Below, piece by piece: positions 27,659 through 36,855 of a stretch of DNA of 64,000 nt. How positions within the stretch are numbered: the stretch's first letter is position 1; each line of letters starts with the position of its first letter. The notes beneath the pieces were generated by a model that saw only the letters and a list, made by a program, of their open reading frames with translations, was not told the DNA's origin and did no database searches. The stretch spans positions 442,478 through 506,477 of the forward strand of contig NZ_LMKM01000007.1 of the NCBI RefSeq assembly GCF_001421515.1, in the 5' to 3' direction. This DNA comes from Pedobacter sp. Leaf216 (GTDB lineage: Bacteria; Bacteroidota; Bacteroidia; Sphingobacteriales; Sphingobacteriaceae). Position numbers and translations under genes: made by a program.

Positions 27659-29737
27659 TTATTCCAACCAAACCATTTGTGTAAACGCACCATTGGTTGC
27701 AATATCCCAGGCCTCTACCCTAGCCCATTTACGGCCTTTCAAATTTACCGACCAACTAAAGTCCTTTTTACCAAAAGCCTTGGTATTGTTCAAATTAATG
27801 CGATCGCGGTATACCTTTACCCCATCACCCGAAACTATTTCTACAAAACTTAAAGGAAATGTCCAGTTGAGTTGCATGTTTATTGTTGCTTTACTGCTAT
27901 TATCAATCTTCAAAGTTTCTCCAGCACCTTTTCCGTTAATATTAAAGCTTGGAATCAATACTTCACCAGTTGATACAAAAAACTTTCCCTTTTGCATTAC
28001 ATCTAAAACTGGCTGCCATCCGTCGGTATAATTAGGCACTTTATCCAACTGTAAATAATTTACATTTAAGTGCGCATACATTTCATTTTGCCCGGTAATG
28101 GTAAAGATATCCGCCTCAGAGATTACATGTTTTTTTAAACCCCAATTGGCCATATCATCCATCAGGTTCAATACCCTTTTACTTAAAGTGGGTAACGACA
28201 AATCGCCGGGAATAGCCTTCCATGCAGCACCCAGAAAAGTTTCCGATTTAAAAAAATCTTCTTCCTTGTATTTGTCCGGATAACCGGTAGATGCTTTGGT
28301 TCGCGCATGGGCAGTCCAGGCTAAACCATGTTCCTGCTCCAATAATTTAAGCATTTCTGCTTTATCATTAATGCGATAAACTTTACCATATTTTGGATCA
28401 TTACTTTCGAAAGGCTGATCAGTTTTCCTCGACATAATCCAGTAAATCGGTTTAGGAAAAAATGCCAGCCAATGGCCGCCATAAAAATTATTTGCTTCTT
28501 CGCCAGGCAGCAATAAAAAATTAGGATCAGATAACCTTTTCGTTTCCTTAAACAACGCATCCAATTCTTTTAACCTTATAGAATCTGGTCCTTTTGGATG
28601 ACCAGGGCCATGAAATTCAGCCAGCTTTACAATATTTAAACCCGTTTTCTTAAGTACCTCAACAAATTCGGGTTTTTCAGGAATGGGTTTCCCACTTAGC
28701 ACCACATCCGAAATAAATTCATTATGAAAGTGGCTCGCCATTGTTTTATAGCCTGCTAAAGGTGCGTAAGTATCATTATGGGTAAATTTTTTAACCTCAG
28801 CTAAAGTTTCAGCTGCCTTGCCTGTGCTTAATAAACAGAAAAAATTAAGTCGCTGTTTCGTATTTGGCGGTGCATTAAACCATGGCACATAACGTTTATC
28901 GCCCAACGGATCTTGACGGATGCCTATTCCATAATCAGCTATTAAATTTAAATAATTACTCCCTTTCCAGGTAAATTTTAGGTTAAAAGCCTCATCTAAG
29001 GGATAAAAATATTGATGTGGCGCAGGAAACAATGCCAAACTACCGCCATTATTTTCGCCAATTACCGTACGGTATTTTACCTCCAGGTTTTTACTTTGAT
29101 CGGTTTTAATTCCTTTTTCATGTTGAATGTTCCCCTTCACATCACTCCAGGCTACATTTGCCCATACTTCCTTTTTACTGGTTAAACCTGCATCATATAA
29201 AATAGCTGTTGAATCTTTTTCGGTAGATACCACCGCAGCAACATTAAATAAAGGACTTCCATTGTAAAAAGTAATTTCCAAATTGCCCTTAAATGGTTCA
29301 CTATAAATACCGGCTATTTTTACAACAGTTTGCGCACCATGGGTAGCCACACTGGTAAGTCCTTTATTAAACTTAACAGCATTTGTGGTATACGGCCTGG
29401 TTGGCACGCGATCGAAAAACACATCCCATCCACCGCTCGAAGAGCTTAATGTACGTTTACCTACACGTAAAATAAAGGCAGGATCGAGATTAGCGGCAAT
29501 TTCTTTAAAAGCATTCTTTTTACCCAGCAGCAAACGTTTAAATAATGGTTTTGAAGGGTCGAGATCTAAAACCATCTTTCCAAAGTTACCGTTACCTACT
29601 GGCCAGGTAAGCATGAGTTCCTTTTTATTTGAGGAAACCAGGGTTCCATTTTGTTTAAAAGATTTTAAATTAACCTGACCTTGTGCATTTATTACGCAGG
29701 AAAAAAATATTAAAAAGGAGAAAACAGCAATTTTCAT
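27659..29737 (-). CDS. Secreted PHP-like metallohydrolase of unknown substrate
   Basis: The ATG at 29737 is chosen because a signal peptide (MKIAVFSFLIFFSC..NAQG) follows at once; an in-frame ATG 75 bp upstream would place charged residues before it. The 692-residue product has an N-terminal all-beta region (about 22-325) and a C-terminal domain with PHP-like metal motifs: HFH (336-338), EFHGPGH (374-380), PGEE (411-414) and AHA (His477), then KGKFFVSTGE near 583-591. This arrangement resembles CehA/McbA-type metallohydrolases. It is near the third CE12 and therefore may act on pectin fragments, but no substrate can be named. Family assignment is from motif layout only. Confidence 0.6.
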   Translation of the reverse strand: MKIAVFSFLIFFSCVINAQGQVNLKSFKQNGTLVSSNKKELMLTWPVGNGNFGKMVLDLDPSKPLFKRLLLGKKNAFKEIAANLDPAFILRVGKRTLSSSSGGWDVFFDRVPTRPYTTNAVKFNKGLTSVATHGAQTVVKIAGIYSEPFKGNLEITFYNGSPLFNVAAVVSTEKDSTAILYDAGLTSKKEVWANVAWSDVKGNIQHEKGIKTDQSKNLEVKYRTVIGENNGGSLALFPAPHQYFYPLDEAFNLKFTWKGSNYLNLIADYGIGIRQDPLGDKRYVPWFNAPPNTKQRLNFFCLLSTGKAAETLAEVKKFTHNDTYAPLAGYKTMASHFHNEFISDVVLSGKPIPEKPEFVEVLKKTGLNIVKLAEFHGPGHPKGPDSIRLKELDALFKETKRLSDPNFLLLPGEEANNFYGGHWLAFFPKPIYWIMSRKTDQPFESNDPKYGKVYRINDKAEMLKLLEQEHGLAWTAHARTKASTGYPDKYKEEDFFKSETFLGAAWKAIPGDLSLPTLSKRVLNLMDDMANWGLKKHVISEADIFTITGQNEMYAHLNVNYLQLDKVPNYTDGWQPVLDVMQKGKFFVSTGEVLIPSFNINGKGAGETLKIDNSSKATINMQLNWTFPLSFVEIVSGDGVKVYRDRINLNNTKAFGKKDFSWSVNLKGRKWARVEAWDIATNGAFTQMVWLE

Positions 29738-29902
29738 AGGGAAAATAAGGTTTTTATTGGTTAGCGGATGAAGGGAAAGATAATGATTATGAGCAAAATA
29801 TCTATTGTTCATTAAAAATCCAGTGCTTCTTGTTCATTATTTCTTTTTTTTAAAATAGTTGATAACATTCCTTATCTTGATATTAATTTAAAGCTGAGCA
29901 AA

Positions 29903-30739
29903 TTGAATCACATACTTGAAAGAAATAATGTAAAAATTTTGGGTGAAGGCACCCAGGTAATGTTGTTTGCACACGGCTTCGGCTGTGCCCAAAGTTCATG
30001 GAAATTTATTACGGATGCTTTTCTTGCAGATTATAAAGTAATTTTATTTGATTATGTGGGTTCTGGAGATTCAGACATGAGCCAATACGACAAGCAAAAG
30101 TATGCAACTTTAGAAGGTTACGCATGCGACGTAATCGACATTATTGAAGCACTAAACCTAACGGATATTATTTTTGTTGGGCACTCAGTAAGCAGTATGA
30201 TTGGTATGATTGCCGCTTTACAGATTCCTGAAGCCTTTAAAAAACTAATTTTCATCGGTCCTTCACCAAGATACCTGAACGATGGAGATTATATTGGTGG
30301 TTTTAATACCAGTGACATTGAAACCATATTTGAACACATTGCCGAAGATTATGTTGGCTGGAGTAAACAACTTGCACCAGTGGTGATGGATAATCCATCG
30401 AAACCGGAGCTATCAGACTTTTTACAGGAATGTTTCGAAGCAACTGACCCAAGCGTTGCACTTGCTTTTGCAATGGCCACTTTTAAAGCCGATTATAGAG
30501 ATAAGCTAAAAAACCTTGAAATACCAAGCCTTACGCTACAAAGTTCAAACGATATAATTGCTCCCCTTTCTGCAGGAGAGTTTATCCATAAAAATACGCC
30601 AGACAATTTTTTGGTTGTAATGAAAGCTACCGGTCATTTTCCTCACATCAGTGAACCTGAGGAAACAATCAAAGAAATAAAAGATTTTATCGAAGAAATT
30701 AGCTTAAAATCAGCATCCGATCACTTATACGCCTCTTAA
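29903..30739 (+). CDS. RsbQ-like alpha/beta hydrolase
   Basis: 278 residues from a TTG start; no ATG fits, and the beginning (ERNNVKILGEGTQVMLFAHGFGC) aligns with the start of RsbQ/KAI2-type hydrolases, which supports this start. HGFGCAQ, nucleophile Ser in GHSVSSMIG, Asp in SSNDIIAP and His in TGHFPH complete the triad. No signal peptide, so cytoplasmic. In Bacillus RsbQ works with the phosphatase RsbP in stress signalling; no such partner is adjacent here, so a signalling role is only a possibility. It is divergent from the PHP-like gene. Confidence 0.85.
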   Translation: MNHILERNNVKILGEGTQVMLFAHGFGCAQSSWKFITDAFLADYKVILFDYVGSGDSDMSQYDKQKYATLEGYACDVIDIIEALNLTDIIFVGHSVSSMIGMIAALQIPEAFKKLIFIGPSPRYLNDGDYIGGFNTSDIETIFEHIAEDYVGWSKQLAPVVMDNPSKPELSDFLQECFEATDPSVALAFAMATFKADYRDKLKNLEIPSLTLQSSNDIIAPLSAGEFIHKNTPDNFLVVMKATGHFPHISEPEETIKEIKDFIEEISLKSASDHLYAS

Positions 30740-31354
30740 CAATCAATTAAATATCAAAAGGGTAAAAGACCTGCAATATTTGTGTTAACGCTTTAGCATG
30801 TTCCAAATGATTAACAGCTGGTACTGGATCGTTATATTTTCTTTACCCCAACCATCAATTTAATTTAAGCTGCTAGATCAACTTCCCTATTTTCTGTTCA
30901 TAAGCTGCACTTATTAATCCTGATTCTTCTAAGTTAAAGTTGAGGAAGAATTAAAAACTCCTGCCAGCTTTATCTCTTATTATAGCAATGCTTCATTTTT
31001 CCTATCAAATTATAGTAATCTGCTCAATTAATATTAGAAATCAAGCATTCAAATCATTGCTTCCTCGATATAAAATTTCAGAACACAAGTTTGTGATACA
31101 CAGTACAATTATCAGATTAATATCACAAAAATGACAAAATAAAACCAGCAGGAATATTTTGCCTAAAAACTAATGAACAAAATGAATAAAATCTATATTT
31201 GCAGAAAACCATTCGCATTTTCAGCACGTATATACGCCCGTTCATCTAGGAAATTTGCTTGTCAAACCCTCAGATATAGCCCAAAAAATGAATTTAAGCT
31301 TGATTTCAATTAACACACAAAAAAACCATTATACACAAAAATCGAAAGAATAAA
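30740..31354. other. Long intergenic gap with a possible promoter
   Basis: 615 bp, AT-rich. A good -7 box TATATTTG lies at 31194-31201, which would give the downstream M16-like gene a leader of about 150 bases. No convincing small gene or structured RNA was recognised. Confidence 0.4.
31194..31201 (+). promoter_or_regulatory. -7 box (TATATTTG)
   Basis: Perfect match to TAnnTTTG on the strand of the M16-like gene, 153 bp before its ATG. A -33 TTTG at the proper distance is lacking (the nearest is 32 bp away). Confidence 0.35.
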
Positions 31355-31975
31355 ATGAACAAAATTAAAACTATCGCCATTGCATCACTAAGCATCCTGT
31401 CTATTTATACTGCTAAAGCACAATCTTTTAAAGAACCTGTTGGCTATAAACTTAAAAATGGCATGAACATCATTATTTCAGAAAATGACCGTTCACCAAA
31501 AGCGTATTCGAGCTTCACACTTGATAATAAAGCTTTCACTGATAAAAAAGACGGAGTTGTTGAATTGTTAAATGCGGTATTAAACGAAAACGTAACTAAA
31601 AACTCAAACATCAGTTTTAAAGATAATAGCGGTAAATTGGCTACCTCAAATGCAGATCTTGAAAAAGATTTAACCGCAATGGCAAATTTAATTGAAAACG
31701 CGACTATAGATAGAAGTACTTTCAATACTGCAAAAGCAAAATTAATTGCCAGCTTAAAATTGCAGGATTATGATTACGATCAAACTGTAAACGAAAAATC
31801 TATCAACGCATTAACACTTGCTGATGTTCAGGATTTTTATAAACAAATTACTCCAGAAAAAACTTTTCTAACAATTGCTGGTGATGTAGAATTAAGCACA
31901 GCAAAATCATCTGCTAAAAAAGCTTTTGGCAACTGGAACAAATCAGAAATTGTAGCTTCGGCTATTTCAAAATAG
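31355..31975 (+). CDS. Miniature M16 peptidase-like protein lacking the zinc site
   Basis: 206 residues, signal peptide about 1-22. Residues 30-60 (GYKLKNGMNIIISEN..) match the opening strand of M16 peptidases, 67-75 (GVVELLNAV) the helix that normally carries HxxEH, and 165-195 (KTFLTIAGDVELSTAKSSAKKAFGNW) the closing part of an M16 unit. The HxxEH zinc motif is absent and most of a normal M16 domain (over 400 residues) is missing. Probably a non-catalytic, periplasmic relative. A strong terminator follows at 31995. Confidence 0.65.
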   Translation: MNKIKTIAIASLSILSIYTAKAQSFKEPVGYKLKNGMNIIISENDRSPKAYSSFTLDNKAFTDKKDGVVELLNAVLNENVTKNSNISFKDNSGKLATSNADLEKDLTAMANLIENATIDRSTFNTAKAKLIASLKLQDYDYDQTVNEKSINALTLADVQDFYKQITPEKTFLTIAGDVELSTAKSSAKKAFGNWNKSEIVASAISK

Positions 31976-31994
31976 TATTATAATGTCGTCTATT

Positions 31995-32025
31995 AGCCCT
32001 TTGATTAGTCTCAAAGGGCTTTTTT
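31995..32025 (+). terminator. Rho-independent terminator after the M16-like gene
   Basis: AGCCCTTTGA (31995-32004), six-base loop, perfect complement TCAAAGGGCT (32011-32020) and a T-run. Its position rules out any translation start for the next gene upstream of about 32025. Confidence 0.9.
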
Positions 32026-32111
32026 ATGCCCAAAATGTTACAGAAAACCTCATTTATTGCGATTTTTTTTACTGTATCATTCAATATATTAGCCTTCTGA
32101 ATATTATTTTG

Positions 32112-33461
32112 ATGAAAAAACGCTATACCTTACTATTAATTGCCTTTACAAGTTTATCTGCATCAGCACAAACCGTGGTAAACCGCAATACAGATATTGA
32201 TAAAATGGTAAAATCTGTAAATCAGGATTCCTTAAAATCATATACCAGCAAAATGGTTGCTTTTGGAACAAGAAATACGCTGAGCGACATTAAAAGTAAA
32301 TCGAATGGAATTGGTGCAGCGAGAAACTGGGTTGTAACTAAGTTTAACCAGTTTGCCAAACAAAGCGATGGACGGCTTACCGCATATTTAGATACCACAA
32401 CCTTTAAACCAGATGGCAAAAGAGTAGATCAGCCAACGTTGCTCGGCAATGCAGTTGCCGTATTAAAAGGTACCGATCAAAATGACAAACGTGTGTATGT
32501 AGTAAGCGGGCACCTTGATAGCCGTGTTACCGATGTAATGAACAGAACCAGCAATGCACCCGGTGCCAACGATGATGGCAGTGGTGTAGCAGGTGTAATT
32601 GAGGCCGCACGGATTATGAGCCAGTACAAATTTGCTGCAACCATAATTTTTGTTGCCGTAAGCGGAGAAGAACAATCGCTATTGGGTTCAGGATTTATGG
32701 CTGCAAAAGCAAAAAAAGAAAACTGGAATATTGATGCCATGCTGAACAATGATATGATTGGCAGCAACAACAGCAGCGAAACCCAAATTATCGACAATAC
32801 TAAACTGCGCGTATTTAGCGAAGGTTTACCCAGCTACGAATTGGATAAAAACGCGAAAAGCATCCGTCAGTTCGGTTTAGAAAATGATGGGAAAAGCCGT
32901 CAGTTAGCCCGATATGTTAAAGAAATTGGCGAACGCTACGTAGATCAGTTAGAAGTTAAATTAATTTATAGAAACGATAGGTTTTTACGTGGAGGCGATC
33001 ATACACCTTTTGTAGAAAATGGATTTACAGCTGTACGCATTACTGAAATGAACGAAAATTTTGATCACCAGCACCAGGATCTGCGAACAGAAAAAGGTGT
33101 AAAATACGGCGATTTACAGGAATTTATGGATTTCGAATACCTCCGTAAAAACACAGGGGTAAATATCGCAGTACTGGCCAATCTGGCAAAAGCACCCACC
33201 GCACCCACCGAAGTAAAAGTGGATGTTAAAAACCTGAGTAATTCTACCTTTTTATATTGGAAAGCACCTGTTAATGGCAATGTTAAAGGTTATTATGTTT
33301 TAATGCGCGAAACCAGCAGTGCAGTATGGGAAAAGAAATTTTTTACCACCGCAACAGAAATGAAATTACCTTACAGTAAAGACAATTATTTATTTGCCGT
33401 ACAAAGCGTTGGAAATGAAGATAATGAAAGCCTGCCTGTAGTACCTGGGATTGGCAGATAA
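32112..33461 (+). CDS. M28 family zinc aminopeptidase, secreted
   Basis: The ATG at 32112 gives a clean signal peptide (MKKRYTLLLIAFTSLSASAQ); an in-frame start at 31983 would read through the terminator and is rejected. Of 449 residues, the M28 core shows all metal ligands: His134 (SGHLDS), Asp154 (GANDDGSG), Glu186-Glu187 (SGEEQ), Asp214 (NNDMIG) and His297 (GGDHTPF). A C-terminal fibronectin type III-like domain occupies about 355-449. It would degrade peptides in the periplasm or outside the cell. It stands as a single gene. Confidence 0.92.
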   Translation: MKKRYTLLLIAFTSLSASAQTVVNRNTDIDKMVKSVNQDSLKSYTSKMVAFGTRNTLSDIKSKSNGIGAARNWVVTKFNQFAKQSDGRLTAYLDTTTFKPDGKRVDQPTLLGNAVAVLKGTDQNDKRVYVVSGHLDSRVTDVMNRTSNAPGANDDGSGVAGVIEAARIMSQYKFAATIIFVAVSGEEQSLLGSGFMAAKAKKENWNIDAMLNNDMIGSNNSSETQIIDNTKLRVFSEGLPSYELDKNAKSIRQFGLENDGKSRQLARYVKEIGERYVDQLEVKLIYRNDRFLRGGDHTPFVENGFTAVRITEMNENFDHQHQDLRTEKGVKYGDLQEFMDFEYLRKNTGVNIAVLANLAKAPTAPTEVKVDVKNLSNSTFLYWKAPVNGNVKGYYVLMRETSSAVWEKKFFTTATEMKLPYSKDNYLFAVQSVGNEDNESLPVVPGIGR

Positions 33462-33505
33462 TAAAACTTTTAGGTTTTACCATTGTTTAAACTCAAATTT
33501 ACGGC

Positions 33506-33979
33506 ATGAAATTTAAACCACTGGCTTTTATTGTTAATATCGCCATTACTTTGAGCATTGGCGCTTTAGGCGGATGGGCAACTTTTCAATCTGTTAAAAC
33601 ATGGTACCCGACGTTAAATAAACCTTCTTTTAATCCGCCAGACAAGCTTTTTGGACCAGTTTGGACAACATTATATATTATTATCGGTATAGCTGCTTAC
33701 CTGGTTTGGATAAAACGCGATAAAATTGTTCATTTTCCCCGTACCGTTGCGATCTATTTTATCCAGTTAATTTTAAATTTAGCCTGGTCATTTATTTTCT
33801 TCTACCTGCATGAGGTAGGATTTGCCTTAGCCGAAATTATCCTATTGTTGATTATGATTGTGATTAACGGCTTGGTTTTCTATAAAATAGATAAATGGGC
33901 AGGGCTGATTTTTATTCCATATTTACTTTGGGTAAGTTTTGCCACTATTTTAAATTATAACATTTTCATTTTGAACTGA
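33506..33979 (+). CDS. tspO: TspO/MBR family membrane protein
   Basis: 157 residues with five predicted transmembrane helices. Diagnostic segments are GGWATFQSVKTWYPTLNKP (22-40), FGPVWTTLY (49-57), LNLAWSFIFF (90-99) and the C-terminal PYLLWVSFATILN. TspO proteins bind porphyrins and sterol-like ligands in the membrane and are linked to tetrapyrrole and stress responses in bacteria; the physiological role in Bacteroidota is uncertain. It lies 44 bp after the M28 gene and 30 bp before the patatin gene on the same strand. Confidence 0.93.
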   Translation: MKFKPLAFIVNIAITLSIGALGGWATFQSVKTWYPTLNKPSFNPPDKLFGPVWTTLYIIIGIAAYLVWIKRDKIVHFPRTVAIYFIQLILNLAWSFIFFYLHEVGFALAEIILLLIMIVINGLVFYKIDKWAGLIFIPYLLWVSFATILNYNIFILN

Positions 33980-34009
33980 TTTTAGAAAGAAAACACCTAT
34001 TTTTAGGGA

Positions 34010-36328
34010 GTGGTAACTTTTAAAAGATTTTTGCTGATACTTTTCGTTTTGTGCTGTAACCAATTACAAGCGCAAAAAGTAGGCCTTGTATTTAGTGGAG
34101 GTGGTGCCAAAGGTTTATCGCACATCGGTACCTTAAAAGCCCTTGAAGAAAATCATATCCCGATAGATTATATCACCGGAACATCAATGGGTGGTATTGT
34201 TGGTGCCATGTATGCTGCAGGTTACAGTCCGGCACAGATAGAAAAAATAGCCTTAAGCAGCGATTTTCAGAATTGGATAAATGGCCGTTATACGAGCGAT
34301 TACACCTATTATTTCCAAAAAAATGCTCCAAATGCTTCAATGTTGACGGCAAAAGTGGCTATAGATACCGGTTTTCATTTTAGTTTCCGCTCCAACCTCA
34401 TTAACGATATCCCTTTAAATTTCGCCTTTTTGGAGCTTTTCTCGCAGGCATCTGCGGTGTCTAAAGATAATTTCGATAACCTTTTTGTGCCTTACCGCTG
34501 CATGGTGGCTGATGTACTTTCGCAAAAAAGTATTACGGTAAGCAAAGGCAGTTTAGCCGAAGCTGTAAGGGCAACCATGACGGTTCCGATTATTTACCGC
34601 CCGATTAAACTGGATGGCAAATACGTGTTTGACGGCGGTTTATACAATAATTTTCCTGCTGATGTAATGGAAAGAGATTTTAAACCCGATTATGTGATCG
34701 GTGCCAATGTTTCTTCCAAAACATACAACGAATACCCAAAAAACATCGATGATCGTTTAATGAACCGCTTTTTGGTGTACATGTTTCTTTCCAAATCAGA
34801 TTCTACCATGATCGGGAAAAACGGCGTTTATATTCAGCCAAATCTTGCAGCTTACAGCGTTACCAATTTTGCTCCTGTAGAAGAATTAATTAAAAAAGGT
34901 TACGATGCTACAATGGCCGATATGCCCAGAATTAAGGCTTTAATCAGCAAAAGGGTTAGCGATGAAGAACTGGCCAAAAGAAGGGAAATGTTTAATGCCA
35001 GAAAACCAGAACTTAAATTCAGTAATGTTACCGTATCGGGTGTTAATGCACAGCAAAAAAAGTATGTGGAGCGGCTTTTTAAAAGCGATAAAAGCACATT
35101 CGACCTAAAGGATATCAGGCGGGGTTATTATAAACTGGTTGCCGATCAAACCTTTGAAACTGTTTACCCCAAAATATCCTACCAGGCCGCAACCGATAGT
35201 TATACCTTTGAGGTGGTGGCACAGCCTAAAAAAAGCTTTAAATTGGATCTTGGCGGAAATATTTCAACCCGGCCGATCAGCAATGTATTTCTGGGAGCAC
35301 AGTACAATTACCTCGATAGAAAATCATACACCTTCGGAACCAGTTTTTATTCGGGCCGTTTCTACGAATCAGTACAATTGAACGGACGCATAGATTATCC
35401 AACGAAATTGCCCTTGTTTTTAGCAGCCGAATTAACCTATAACCACTGGAATTTTTACAACACCAGTCAGATTTTTATCGAGAACCCCCACCCCATCTAC
35501 ATCGAGCAATCCGATCGAAAAATTGATCTCATGGTAGGGATGCCTTTAAATTATAATACCAAAATTGTACTCCATTCTACATTTATTAACAATAGCGATA
35601 ATTATAGTCCAAACAGTACATTCGGTGTTGGCGATGTATTGGATGAAACAGTTTTTAATGGCTTTAGAGGTTCCTTTAATCTCGAAAAAAATTCCCTTAA
35701 CAGGAAACAATATGCCACAAGGGGCCAAAGCTTTTCGTTAAGCTTAAATTATACCACAGGTCGCGAAAACTATAACCCGGGCAATATTTTCCGTTCTACA
35801 CCAGGTTTTGTAAAAATACCGGGCAGCAGTCATTTGCGCCAATGGGGAAGTATTAAACTCACACAGGAAAATTATTTTCTGCACCTTAAAAAATACACTT
35901 TGGGTTATATTGTAGAAGGGGTAATTTCCAATCAGCCTTTGTTCAGCAATTATTACGCAACACTTCTTACCGCTCCGGCGTTTTATCCGTTACAAGATAG
36001 CAGATCCCTCTTCCTTGATAAATTTAGGGCCACTACTTATGCTGCCGGTGGTATAAAAAACATTTATAATGTTAAAAAAAATCTTGATTTTAGATTGGAA
36101 GGTTATTTATTTTTGCCTCACAAGGAATTTGAACTGAATAATTTCCAGGATGTAGATTATGCCAGGGCCATCACAAAAATACGTTATGCAGGCACTGCAG
36201 GCTTGGTTTACCATTCACCGCTCGGCCCTGTCAGTTTAAGTTATAATTTATATAATGACGCTGTTAAAAGAAATGGTGTATTATTGCATATCGGTTATTT
36301 AATTTACAATAAACGTTCTATCGAATGA
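34010..36328 (+). CDS. Patatin-like phospholipase with POTRA and outer-membrane barrel
   Basis: 772 residues from a GTG start, chosen because the signal peptide (KRFLLILFVLCCNQLQAQ) follows immediately. The patatin domain has GGGAKG (30-35), GTSMGG with Ser59 and the catalytic Asp208 in DGG. A POTRA-like segment lies near 335-405, and the remainder is a BamA-like 16-stranded barrel. This is the layout of PlpD-type autotransported lipases, common in Bacteroidota; whether the lipase is exposed or stays periplasmic is not evident. Its stop codon overlaps the next ATG by four bases. Confidence 0.9.
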   Translation: MVTFKRFLLILFVLCCNQLQAQKVGLVFSGGGAKGLSHIGTLKALEENHIPIDYITGTSMGGIVGAMYAAGYSPAQIEKIALSSDFQNWINGRYTSDYTYYFQKNAPNASMLTAKVAIDTGFHFSFRSNLINDIPLNFAFLELFSQASAVSKDNFDNLFVPYRCMVADVLSQKSITVSKGSLAEAVRATMTVPIIYRPIKLDGKYVFDGGLYNNFPADVMERDFKPDYVIGANVSSKTYNEYPKNIDDRLMNRFLVYMFLSKSDSTMIGKNGVYIQPNLAAYSVTNFAPVEELIKKGYDATMADMPRIKALISKRVSDEELAKRREMFNARKPELKFSNVTVSGVNAQQKKYVERLFKSDKSTFDLKDIRRGYYKLVADQTFETVYPKISYQAATDSYTFEVVAQPKKSFKLDLGGNISTRPISNVFLGAQYNYLDRKSYTFGTSFYSGRFYESVQLNGRIDYPTKLPLFLAAELTYNHWNFYNTSQIFIENPHPIYIEQSDRKIDLMVGMPLNYNTKIVLHSTFINNSDNYSPNSTFGVGDVLDETVFNGFRGSFNLEKNSLNRKQYATRGQSFSLSLNYTTGRENYNPGNIFRSTPGFVKIPGSSHLRQWGSIKLTQENYFLHLKKYTLGYIVEGVISNQPLFSNYYATLLTAPAFYPLQDSRSLFLDKFRATTYAAGGIKNIYNVKKNLDFRLEGYLFLPHKEFELNNFQDVDYARAITKIRYAGTAGLVYHSPLGPVSLSYNLYNDAVKRNGVLLHIGYLIYNKRSIE

Positions 36329-36855
36329 AACGAATCTTACTTTTATGTACACTGTGTTTAATAGGTTTCCTGGGATCAGCACAAACCGCAGCCATTAATA
36401 ATTTTCTGATAAAAGAGAATTTGCTTAAAAACAATAAACTGGCCATTATAGCAGCAGATTCACTGAACAATCCAAACGAAAATATAAATGGCACTTACAC
36501 CTTTAGTGTGAGTGGATTTACGCAGATATTGAAGTTTAACGATGGTATCGCTGTGCTTCCGTTACCTATCGATAAATCTACTTTTGTTTACATTAAACAC
36601 CAGAACGATACAGGAACACACAGCAAACTGGTTTATGTATATAAGAAAGATACAGATTTAACTCCTTACGCCATCAATAGCTTATGGCTTTTTATCATTC
36701 CGATTGCACTCATTATCATTGCTTTTGCTTTCCGTAAACTCATCATATTTGTGGTGATTGTGTTTTTGGTATTTGTATATTTTAACCACAGCAACGGATT
36801 AAACCTTTCTACGTTTTTTGAAAGTATTTTTGATGGCCTAAAGAACCTCGTCTGA
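36325..36855 (+). CDS. Hypothetical exported membrane protein
   Basis: 176 residues with a signal peptide (about 1-19), a hydrophilic region to about 115, two hydrophobic helices (about 119-136 and 139-153) and a short tail. No family is recognised. The ATGA overlap with the patatin gene implies translational coupling and a shared operon, so a role in the same envelope process is plausible. Confidence 0.65.
   Translation: MKRILLLCTLCLIGFLGSAQTAAINNFLIKENLLKNNKLAIIAADSLNNPNENINGTYTFSVSGFTQILKFNDGIAVLPLPIDKSTFVYIKHQNDTGTHSKLVYVYKKDTDLTPYAINSLWLFIIPIALIIIAFAFRKLIIFVVIVFLVFVYFNHSNGLNLSTFFESIFDGLKNLV

Noticed and set aside
31983..32111. Upstream start for the M28 peptidase
   Set aside because: The extension would be translated from a rho-independent terminator hairpin, and the ATG at 32112 begins a normal signal peptide.
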